Shown here: piece by piece, positions 58,232-64,000 of the stretch | How the letters are laid out: the number at the start of each line of letters is the position of its first letter | Numbering within the stretch: the first letter of the stretch is position 1 | Assembly: GCF_001625365.1 (NCBI RefSeq) | Contig: NZ_LJJF01000001.1 | Location: forward strand, 2,170,001 to 2,234,000 | Source of the DNA: Streptomyces sp. MJM8645 | GTDB taxonomy: Bacteria > Actinomycetota > Actinomycetes > Streptomycetales > Streptomycetaceae | Length of the DNA stretch: 64,000 bases | Direction: 5' to 3' | Program-made: the position numbers and the translations under genes | Notes under the pieces: model-generated | Database searches by the model: none | What the model was told of the DNA's origin: nothing | The model's input: only the letters and a program-made list of their open reading frames with translations

Positions 58232-59446
58232 CTATGCGGCCATCCCGATCGACTCGGCGAGTCGACGCCCGGCCTCCTGGACCGGCGAACGGCCATCAAT
58301 CAACCCTCGGACCATGGCCCGTGTCTCCTCGTTCCACCGGGCCGTCTCAGGCGCGACCGCAACGGCGTCCGTGAGCAGTTCCACCACGGACACCGATTCC
58401 CCGCGAAGGGCGTGTGCCCGCGCGACCTCGATCAGATGGCGGCCACGGCGCGGAATCGCCGTGACCTCGGCCACCGGCAACCGCCGGGCCCACCGAAGCG
58501 CGGTGCCGGTCTGGCGAAGCTCGACCGCCACAGTGACCGAGTGCAGCCCAACCGCCTGACGGGAGACCGAAGTCGGGGCGCTCCAGAAGCCTGCGGGAAG
58601 GCGCTCGGCAACGGCTGCCGCACGGTCGATCCAGCCCCAAGCCTCACCGGCCTCACCGGCGACCGCATGCGTGATGGCCGCATGGAATGCCATGTCCGCC
58701 CACGCCGAGGCCAGTTCCGGCGAATCCCCGCGGACGGGGCCGAGCAGGCGAAGAGCTTCCTCGGTCAGTGACTGGGCGCTGTCCCACTGCCCGGACTTCC
58801 GGAACGCCTCCACCAGGAACCAGCACGCCTGCGCGATCGCCCTCCGGTCGTCCGATGCCCGCGCGGTCGCCAGCGCCCGTTCGGCGACCCGCCAGACCAG
58901 ATTGCCGTCCCCTTGGAAGGCCGCATACATCTGCGTCAGGTTCAGTGCGCCGGCGTACATCACCTCCGCCCGACGCCGATCGGCGCAGTCCTGATGCGCA
59001 ACTGCCCGGGAAGCTGCCGACACGAGCGCCGGCAGCAACTCCGCCAAGGCGGTCCGGTGGTCGCCTCTGGTCATCCTGGTCCGCCAGGCGTTCGCCAGCT
59101 GAACCTCGATGTGGTCGAGGTTGGGTACCGGCCCACCGGCCGACCCGAGCTGCGCACCGTCAACCGCCCGCCGGACGGAGTCCAGTGCCGCGTGTTCCAC
59201 ACCCGAGTACAGCGCACTGGGCATGCTGACGTCGCCCGTCAGCAACGAGAGATCATCGACCCCCAAGTGCTGAGCGATGCGCATGAGCATCGGCAGGCGC
59301 GGCGGCAGCAACGCCCCGTTCTCCACCTGCTTCAGCCAACTCGGCGACCGCCCCAGCAGCGCGGCCAACACCGGACGGGACTTCCCGGCGCGCTCCCGGT
59401 AGTACTGGATGCGCCGGCCTACGGGCAGAGCGGGATCCACAGCCAT
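58232..59446 (-). CDS. XRE family regulator with TPR-like C-terminal domain
   Basis: This 404-residue protein has an N-terminal HTH (VGRRIQYYRERAGKSRPVLA, LLGRSPSWLKQVENGALLPP, LMRIAQHLGVDDL). A long helical TPR-like region follows (ALNLTQMYAAFQGDGN, ACWFLVEAFRKSGQWDSA), as in BldD-unrelated Streptomyces regulators that sense small ligands or peptides through their TPRs. ATG 59446 is chosen; residues before it in frame are not conserved. It is divergent from a NUDIX gene with 109 bp between starts and probably controls it. Confidence 0.87.
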   Translation of the reverse strand: MAVDPALPVGRRIQYYRERAGKSRPVLAALLGRSPSWLKQVENGALLPPRLPMLMRIAQHLGVDDLSLLTGDVSMPSALYSGVEHAALDSVRRAVDGAQLGSAGGPVPNLDHIEVQLANAWRTRMTRGDHRTALAELLPALVSAASRAVAHQDCADRRRAEVMYAGALNLTQMYAAFQGDGNLVWRVAERALATARASDDRRAIAQACWFLVEAFRKSGQWDSAQSLTEEALRLLGPVRGDSPELASAWADMAFHAAITHAVAGEAGEAWGWIDRAAAVAERLPAGFWSAPTSVSRQAVGLHSVTVAVELRQTGTALRWARRLPVAEVTAIPRRGRHLIEVARAHALRGESVSVVELLTDAVAVAPETARWNEETRAMVRGLIDGRSPVQEAGRRLAESIGMAA

Positions 59447-59555
59447 GCCATCAGCGTAGGGCCGCCGGGTCGACCAAGGCAGCCGGAGAACGGAATTGGG
59501 CACGCCCCGGATCCAGCTGCCCAGGGGAGTCGGTCACGGCGACTACAGTCTCGCC

Positions 59556-60026
59556 GTGACCGACTCCCCGCACGAAGCCCTGGCCCGGCCGCGCACCGCC
59601 GCCGGTGTGCTGTTCTTCGACGAGGAGAACCGCATCCTCCTCGTGAAGCCGACCTACAAGCCCGGTTGGGAGATCCCTGGCGGCTACCTGCATGAGGGCG
59701 AGACCCCGAGCGAGGGCGCGGCCCGGGAAGTCAGGGAAGAACTCGGCATCACACCGCCGATCGGCCGCCTGCTCGTCGCCGACTGGGCACCCCACCCCGC
59801 CGAGGGCGACAAGCTCCTCTTCGTCTTCGACGGAGGGGTTCTCCCGACCGCCGAACTCGACCGCATCACCGTCGACCAGGTCGAGATCGGCGAACACTCC
59901 TTTCACCACGTCGACCGGCTCGACGGGCTCCTCATCCCCCGGCTCGCCCGCCGAGTCCGCGCCGCATACGCCGCCCGGACACAGGGCGAGACCGCGTACC
60001 TTGAGCACGGCACGCCGCACGCATAA
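59556..60026 (+). CDS. NUDIX hydrolase
   Basis: This 156-residue pyrophosphohydrolase-fold protein has an intact Nudix box (GYLHEGETPSEGAAREVREE, then LGI) with the catalytic Glu residues. GVLFFDEENRILLVKPTYKPGW comes before it. Substrates (nucleotide sugars, oxidised nucleotides) cannot be told. GTG 59556 (VTDSPHEALARPRT) gives the family-like N-terminus. It is divergent from the XRE regulator at 58232-59446, a common pairing in Streptomyces. Confidence 0.9.
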   Translation: MTDSPHEALARPRTAAGVLFFDEENRILLVKPTYKPGWEIPGGYLHEGETPSEGAAREVREELGITPPIGRLLVADWAPHPAEGDKLLFVFDGGVLPTAELDRITVDQVEIGEHSFHHVDRLDGLLIPRLARRVRAAYAARTQGETAYLEHGTPHA

Positions 60027-60156
60027 ACCAAGGGCCTCTGCGGCAACACCTTTCAAGAGGCACCGAGCCGTCGCGACTCGATACGGCAAGCTTGCTGTCC
60101 GCCACGAAGTGACCGCACCGATCGCAACCATCGACGAGTGGCCACGACCGGCTCGG

Positions 60157-60486
60157 TCATCGTTCGACGCCCGGCTCGTACAAAGGCAGGAAGTGGATGA
60201 CCGGTTCCTCATACGGATGAGCCGCGCGCACTGCTCGCAGCACCGCCTCGGCCTGCTCGGCATCGCAGACGGATTCGACCCTGCTCTCCTCGCCCTGCTG
60301 CACTTCGCCCACTTCACCGTCGTAGGGCCGAGAACCAGGCAAGGGCCTCCATGTTCCCGTGACCCGCCAGGTGCTGGCGCACCGGGCGTAGTCGCCGACC
60401 CGCCCCGCGCCGGCCGCTTGGAGAGCATCGATCACCTTCTCGACATGACTCTCCGGGACAGATATCTCGATCTTCAAACGCGCCAT
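60157..60486 (-). CDS. free-standing YqfO/CutA-like domain protein
   Basis: This 109-residue protein (MARLKIEISVPESHVEKVID, HPYEEPVIHFLPLYE) matches the small ferredoxin-like, trimeric domain inserted in long Nif3 proteins (YqfO) and related to CutA. HPYEEP is the diagnostic motif. Proteins of this type are annotated as YqfO family; a metal or nucleotide ligand is suspected. It stands alone, convergent with the NUDIX gene. The window's full Nif3 (29090-29926) lacks this insert. Confidence 0.8.
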   Translation of the reverse strand: MARLKIEISVPESHVEKVIDALQAAGAGRVGDYARCASTWRVTGTWRPLPGSRPYDGEVGEVQQGEESRVESVCDAEQAEAVLRAVRAAHPYEEPVIHFLPLYEPGVER

Positions 60487-60820
60487 CCCCGGACCCTAAC
60501 AACCAGCGCCGGCCCACACTTTCGCGACAAGCTCTGGATCCCGGAACCCAGCCGGCCCGCGAGGCGGCAGCTCCGCGCCGCCCCCGAGATCGCGCAGTGT
60601 CTACTCGGCCGTGGACGTGCGCCATGAGGGCGGCCTCACCCCGACCGACCCGTCTCGCGACCCTCCATGTGATCCTCCGCACCGGCCGATCTTCGGCCGA
60701 ACCCCACCCCCCGTCACCGCAACGATCGCCAACGTTACGTACTGTTCTGAAAGGCGAGTTGACGATGAGTCAGCTCGTCGAACGCAGGACGCCTAGCGAC
60801 ATACGAGGAGAGGGCCCGAC
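60487..60820. promoter_or_regulatory. intergenic region before the glycosyltransferase
   Basis: 334 bp without a supportable gene. It holds a short hairpin (CGGCCGA-tct-TCGGCCG, 60683-60699) and a lower-G+C patch 60725-60770 (CAACGTTACGTACTGTTCTG) that is the likely promoter. AGGAGA lies 11-16 bp before the downstream ATG. A 28-codon frame from ATG 60765 is probably not a gene. Confidence 0.4.
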
Positions 60821-61996
60821 ATGTCCCGACCAGCACACATCGCCATGGTGAACATCCCGGCGCACGGCCACGTCAACCCCAGCCTGGAGGTGGTGCGGGA
60901 GCTCGTCGCCCGCGGCCATCGGGTCAGCTATGTCAACGACCCGTCGTTCGCCGAGCAGATCGAGTCCACCGGCGCCCGACTCGTGCCCCACGACACGACC
61001 CTGTCGATCGTCAAGGGCGGGGTCGACCCCAACATCGGGGCCGGCGTGCACACCATGATCTTCGAGGAGGCGCAGGCGATGCTGCCGCGCCTGCGCGAGG
61101 CCTTCCACGACGACCGGCCCGACCTCGTCCTGTACGACTTCATGGCGTACGCGGGCCGGGCGCTGGCCGACGGCTGGGGCGTGCCGTCCATGCTGATCTC
61201 GCCGTCAATGATCATCCGGGAGGACTCCCACCTGGCGCGCTTCGAGATGGCGCGGGAGGCCTTGGAGGCGGACAAGATCCCGGAGCGGTTCGCGCAGTGG
61301 CTCGCCGACAACGGCGTGCCGGCGGGCGACCCGTTCGGGTACATGCTGCGCCCGGATCGCGGGCTGGCGCTCATCCCGCAGGTGCTCCAGCCCGAGATCG
61401 AGCTGGTCGATCCCCAGATCTTCTCCTTCGCCGGGCCCTGCCTCGGCGCCCGCGAGCACCAGGGCGGCTGGACCCGTCCGGAGGGCGCGCAGAAGGTGCT
61501 GCTGGTCTCGCTCGGCTCCACCTTCACCCACCAGCCCGACTTCTACCGCGCGTGCCTGGAGGCCTTCGGCGACCTGCCCGGCTGGCACGTCGTGCTCCAG
61601 GTCGGCCAGGCAACCGACCCGGCCGAACTGGGTACGATCCCGGCCAACATCGAAGTGCACCAGTGGGTGCCGCAGTTCGCCGTACTCCAGCAGGCCGACG
61701 CATTCGTGACCCACGCCGGAATGGGCGGGTGCAGCGAGGGCCTGTACTGCGGGCTGCCGATGGTCGCGGTGCCGCAGGCCGCCGACCAGTTCGACAACGC
61801 GGACCGGCTGGTCGAACTCGGCGTCGCCCGCCGACTGGACACCGCGCAGGCCACCCCGGAGGCGCTGCGCTCCGCCGTACTGGAGCTGACCGGCGACCCG
61901 GCCGTGGCGTCCCGGCTGGACGAGCTCAGCCGCGAGGTCCGCGCCGGCGGCAGCGCGGCCAGGGCCGCCGACCTGGTCGAGGCCGCCCTCGTCTGA
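60821..61996 (+). CDS. macrolide-type glycosyltransferase (MGT/OleD family, GT1)
   Basis: This 391-residue GT-B enzyme opens IAMVNIPAHGHVNPSLEVVR with the catalytic-type His in PAHGHVNP. It has VLLVSLGSTFTHQPDFYRAC, and the UDP-sugar motif runs WVPQFAVLQQADAFVTHAGM, then GGCSEGLYCGLPMVAVP. Relatives in Streptomyces (Mgt, OleI, OleD) glucosylate and inactivate macrolides for resistance and have broad acceptor range. ATG 60821 has AGGAGA upstream. It stands alone before a VanX-like gene. No macrolide synthesis genes are in the window, so a detoxifying role is more likely than biosynthesis. Confidence 0.92.
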   Translation: MSRPAHIAMVNIPAHGHVNPSLEVVRELVARGHRVSYVNDPSFAEQIESTGARLVPHDTTLSIVKGGVDPNIGAGVHTMIFEEAQAMLPRLREAFHDDRPDLVLYDFMAYAGRALADGWGVPSMLISPSMIIREDSHLARFEMAREALEADKIPERFAQWLADNGVPAGDPFGYMLRPDRGLALIPQVLQPEIELVDPQIFSFAGPCLGAREHQGGWTRPEGAQKVLLVSLGSTFTHQPDFYRACLEAFGDLPGWHVVLQVGQATDPAELGTIPANIEVHQWVPQFAVLQQADAFVTHAGMGGCSEGLYCGLPMVAVPQAADQFDNADRLVELGVARRLDTAQATPEALRSAVLELTGDPAVASRLDELSREVRAGGSAARAADLVEAALV

Positions 61997-62099
61997 ACCA
62001 CCCGTCCGTCCGCCACCGCCCCAACACCCGGGGCGGTGGCGGACACCCCACCGGCCGTCGCGGCGCGCACCGTCATTCCCTCCTCCCCAGGAGACCCTG

Positions 62100-62747
62100 T
62101 TGACCGAGATCATCCTCATGTCCGACCCACAGGTGGCTGCCCTCCCCATCCAGGACTGCGGCGACCGCCTCCTGGACGTCCGCGAGCACGAGCTCCTCCT
62201 GGACGACCGCAAGCGCGACGACGCCGGGGCGTTCGCCCACCTGCGGTCCGGCGTGCTCGACCGGCTCCTCGACGCCCAATCGCACCTCCCGGACGGCCTG
62301 CGGCTGCTCTTCGTCGAGGGCTATCGCCCGCCGGCCCTTCAGCGCCGCTACTTCGACGAGTACGCCGCCGAGTTGCGCACCGCACACCCGGACTGGCCGG
62401 CCGCACAGCTCCGATCGGCCGCGAGCCGCTACGTCTCCCCGCCCGAGATCGCACCACACAGCGCCGGCGCCGCCGTCGACCTCACCCTGGCCGACGCCGA
62501 CGGCCACGAACTCGACCTCGGCACCCGGATCAACGCCAGCCCGGAAGAAAGCGCCGGCGCCTGCTACACCGACGCCGCCCACCTCTCCCCCGAAGCCCGC
62601 ACCAACCGGCAACTCCTCAGCCACACCCTCACCCGCGCCGGCCTCGTCAACTACCCCACCGAGTGGTGGCACTGGTCCTACGGAGACCGCTACTGGGCCC
62701 TCACAACCGGCGCACCCGCCGCCCTCTACGGCCCCGAACACCTGTAA
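62100..62747 (+). CDS. M15 family D-alanyl-D-alanine dipeptidase-like (VanX-like)
   Basis: This 215-residue zinc peptidase carries the VanX/DdpX signature: APHSAGAAVDL with His120 and Asp127, and PTEWWHWSYGDRYWA with Glu188 and His191. There is no signal peptide, so it would act in the cytoplasm, as VanX does. TTG 62100 is preceded by CCAGGAGA. There are no vanA/vanH homologues nearby, so it may serve D-Ala-D-Ala recycling. The gene ends before a strong hairpin. Confidence 0.9.
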   Translation: MTEIILMSDPQVAALPIQDCGDRLLDVREHELLLDDRKRDDAGAFAHLRSGVLDRLLDAQSHLPDGLRLLFVEGYRPPALQRRYFDEYAAELRTAHPDWPAAQLRSAASRYVSPPEIAPHSAGAAVDLTLADADGHELDLGTRINASPEESAGACYTDAAHLSPEARTNRQLLSHTLTRAGLVNYPTEWWHWSYGDRYWALTTGAPAALYGPEHL

Positions 62748-62821
62748 CCCTCACGCAGCCGCCCTCCTACGCCCGCCGCAAGCTCCGCCCGACCCGCCGA
62801 CGACATGACGGGCCACCCAGA

Positions 62822-62851
62822 GCGCCCCGGGGCTCGGAAGCCCCGGGGCGC
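62822..62851 (+). terminator. hairpin after the VanX-like gene
   Basis: A perfect 13-bp stem (GCGCCCCGGGGCT at 62822-62834, complement 62839-62851) closes a CGGA tetraloop, 75 bp after the stop codon. It also faces the end of the minus-strand remnant that starts at 62872. Confidence 0.75.
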
Positions 62852-62871
62852 ATCGGTCACTCGGTGAGGCG

Positions 62872-63036
62872 TCAGGCCTTGGGGCCGGCGGACTGGACGA
62901 CCTCGAAGGACCAGAGGGTGGAGCCGGAGGCGGCGGGGCGCTTGGGGGCCTGCATCCACGCTTTGAAATCCTCCTCGCTGTGCTGGCGGGTGTAGACGAG
63001 GTACTGGTCGGCGCCCTCGACGGGGCAGCACCTCTT
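62872..63036 (-). pseudogene. antibiotic biosynthesis monooxygenase (ABM) domain, C-terminal fragment
   Basis: The frame ending at 62872 reads VEGADQYLVYTRQHSEEDFK, AWMQAPKRPAASG and LWSFEVVQSAGPKA, which I recognise as the C-terminal part of a dimeric ABM-type protein. The segment usually found between AWM and the final strand appears shortened. The N-terminal part is replaced upstream of about 63036 by A+T-richer sequence with no similarity. It is a truncated relic at the edge of an acquired segment. Confidence 0.65.
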
Positions 63037-63246
63037 CGGATGTATCTTGCGCCGATGGCCGAACACCTGGTTACTCGCGCCCGTTGGGGTGATCTGACAA
63101 GGCAGAACTGGGCCGGGCCGTTTCTCGTTTAAGGTGCCCGCCGACTTAGCTTTCGCAGTAGTCAAGGAATCTAACTCGGGCAGCTAACCGTAAGGGCGAC
63201 GGCTCCCTCCCCACCTCCCAAATCGGCGAGATCTCCCGGAGCGAAT

Positions 63247-63996
63247 TTAGTTCCCTTTCTCATTTGAGAGAGTTGCAAAAAGGTCGTCAATGGGGTCAAG
63301 CCGGGCGAAATGATCCTCTCGAAGAGCACTTACACTCCCTCTGCCTGGCCAGTCCAACGATTCCCAACCCTCGCCCTCTTGAGAATAATCATCAGGTTCC
63401 ATATCCCCCCGAAGGAGCAGAATCCGTTCTGCCAGAAATTCGACAGCCAGGCCGGGCGGATGCCCAAATACGGCAATTGCATATTCAAGATTCGACGCCA
63501 CCTCCACGCATTCCTCAAGGTTGTTTATACGCGCAGCCTCGGCACGATCCCAGCCTGCTGCGAAAGTTGCAAAACTTTGACGAATCTTGGCCTCAACGAT
63601 GGCAGAATCGCGAACCTCAGGTAAATCAATCTCGGTAAGCAATTCCAGGGCATCGCAGTAATCCTCCGGCGACTGAGCACAGGAAAGTACTTTTACAGCA
63701 AAAGAATTCCGTGCCACAGTCACGGCAGGCCAGGCAGAGGCGTAGTTCGCCAGCAGGCGCAATAGGCTGACAAATAGGCCGCAATCCATCTCCGAATCAG
63801 CGAGATCTTCTTTTGCGAGGAGGGCAATATTCTGGCAGGCGCTTTTGATGAAAATAGGTCGCGTAATATATTTCCCAGACTGAGCGGCAGCCCTCAACGT
63901 AAACTCGTATCGTTTCAGGGAGTCGCTTGGCTTTCTTCTATGCCCGCTCCCGTCTTGCTCCCAGACCGACGACGGGGCTTCCACCAACCTCTCCAT
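63247..63996 (-). CDS. unknown protein, A+T-richer gene, possibly incomplete at the window edge
   Basis: This frame of 249 residues runs to 4 bp from the window end, so the true start may lie outside. The protein is soluble and mainly helical (SACQNIALLAKEDLADSEMD, DALELLTEIDLPEVRDSAIV) with no signal, membrane segment or motif I recognise. Codon use is clearly A/T-richer than all other genes here (AAA, ATA, TTT and AAT codons are frequent), pointing to recent transfer, perhaps from a phage or defence island. The start at 63996 (MERLVEAPSSVWEQ) has no visible ribosome site within the window. Confidence 0.55.
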   Translation of the reverse strand: MERLVEAPSSVWEQDGSGHRRKPSDSLKRYEFTLRAAAQSGKYITRPIFIKSACQNIALLAKEDLADSEMDCGLFVSLLRLLANYASAWPAVTVARNSFAVKVLSCAQSPEDYCDALELLTEIDLPEVRDSAIVEAKIRQSFATFAAGWDRAEAARINNLEECVEVASNLEYAIAVFGHPPGLAVEFLAERILLLRGDMEPDDYSQEGEGWESLDWPGRGSVSALREDHFARLDPIDDLFATLSNEKGN

Positions 63997-64000
63997 CGAT

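Noticed and set aside
60765..60851. A 28-codon ORF just before the glycosyltransferase
   Set aside because: It overlaps the glycosyltransferase ribosome site and start, has no conservation I recognise and no good ribosome site.
62100..62747. A vancomycin-resistance module
   Set aside because: Only a VanX-like dipeptidase is present; no VanH, VanA ligase or VanRS genes are nearby, so a single peptidase of recycling type is the safer reading.

Overview
The window is very G+C-rich DNA with strong third-position G/C bias, overlapping ATGA/GTGA gene pairs, GTG and TTG starts, and families typical of Streptomycetaceae: a SARP-type regulator, F420-dependent NADP reductase, the RNase H/phosphatase fusion, DUF3995, lanthipeptide synthetase and KstR-like TetR. 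It is best read as a chromosomal segment of Streptomyces or Kitasatospora. From memory, the gene order (panB, map, npdG, rnpB, RNase H fusion, a B12-regulated ECF operon) resembles the S. coelicolor SCO22xx-SCO23xx region, interrupted by accessory insertions. That comparison is recall, not a search.

Region by region. 1-1880 is a transposon graveyard: a remnant of an ISAs1-type transposase followed by a decayed insertion sequence with 23-bp perfect inverted ends, which landed on the TAG stop of an endonuclease/exonuclease/phosphatase-family gene. 1.9-9 kb holds that gene, a TetR regulator with a DHA2-type exporter, panB, and a DrrAB-like ABC exporter preceded by 11-bp-spaced heptamers. 8.9-12.3 kb is a large AfsR/SARP regulator, a good candidate to bind those heptamers. 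12.4-21.2 kb is mostly housekeeping: an M50 protease, a 166-bp MITE, npdG, an EntS-like exporter, map, a primase-polymerase-like protein, and a PadR regulator. 21.2-21.8 kb carries rnpB (minus strand) and a second, partial copy of its 3' end. 21.8-29.9 kb has a second DHA2 exporter, an RNB ribonuclease, a Doc-like toxin with a paired small gene, yaaA, and a Nif3 / zinc-ribbon / RNase H-phosphatase operon.

30.5-39.5 kb is a lanthipeptide locus. It has a three-domain synthetase whose cyclase keeps all zinc ligands (class IV, LanL), a prolyl-oligopeptidase-type protease, a 47-residue precursor with three Cys and a Thr/Ser-rich core, a perfect 38-nt palindrome as attenuator, one complete half-size ABC exporter, and a second exporter gene cut off before its signature and Walker B motifs. 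Several unusual short repeats (32-bp tandem, GGAAGTCG palindromes, 21-bp tandem) cluster here.

40.1-49.8 kb contains an alcohol dehydrogenase, methyltransferases, an amidase, Pro-rich membrane proteins, and a GT4 / methyltransferase / alpha-toroid-protein locus next to a KstR-like TetR; palindromes of the AACnnGTT type occur at three places. 49.8-55.7 kb is a cobalamin-riboswitch operon: two anchored surface proteins (one an alpha/alpha-toroid resembling the barrel of transcobalamin) followed by EcfT, a fused double EcfA and an S component. The last 8 kb is accessory: HTH/XRE regulators with a flavoprotein, NUDIX, a free-standing YqfO-like domain, a macrolide-type glycosyltransferase, a VanX-like dipeptidase, a monooxygenase remnant, and an A+T-richer unknown gene that reaches the right edge. 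No tRNA gene or CRISPR array was seen.
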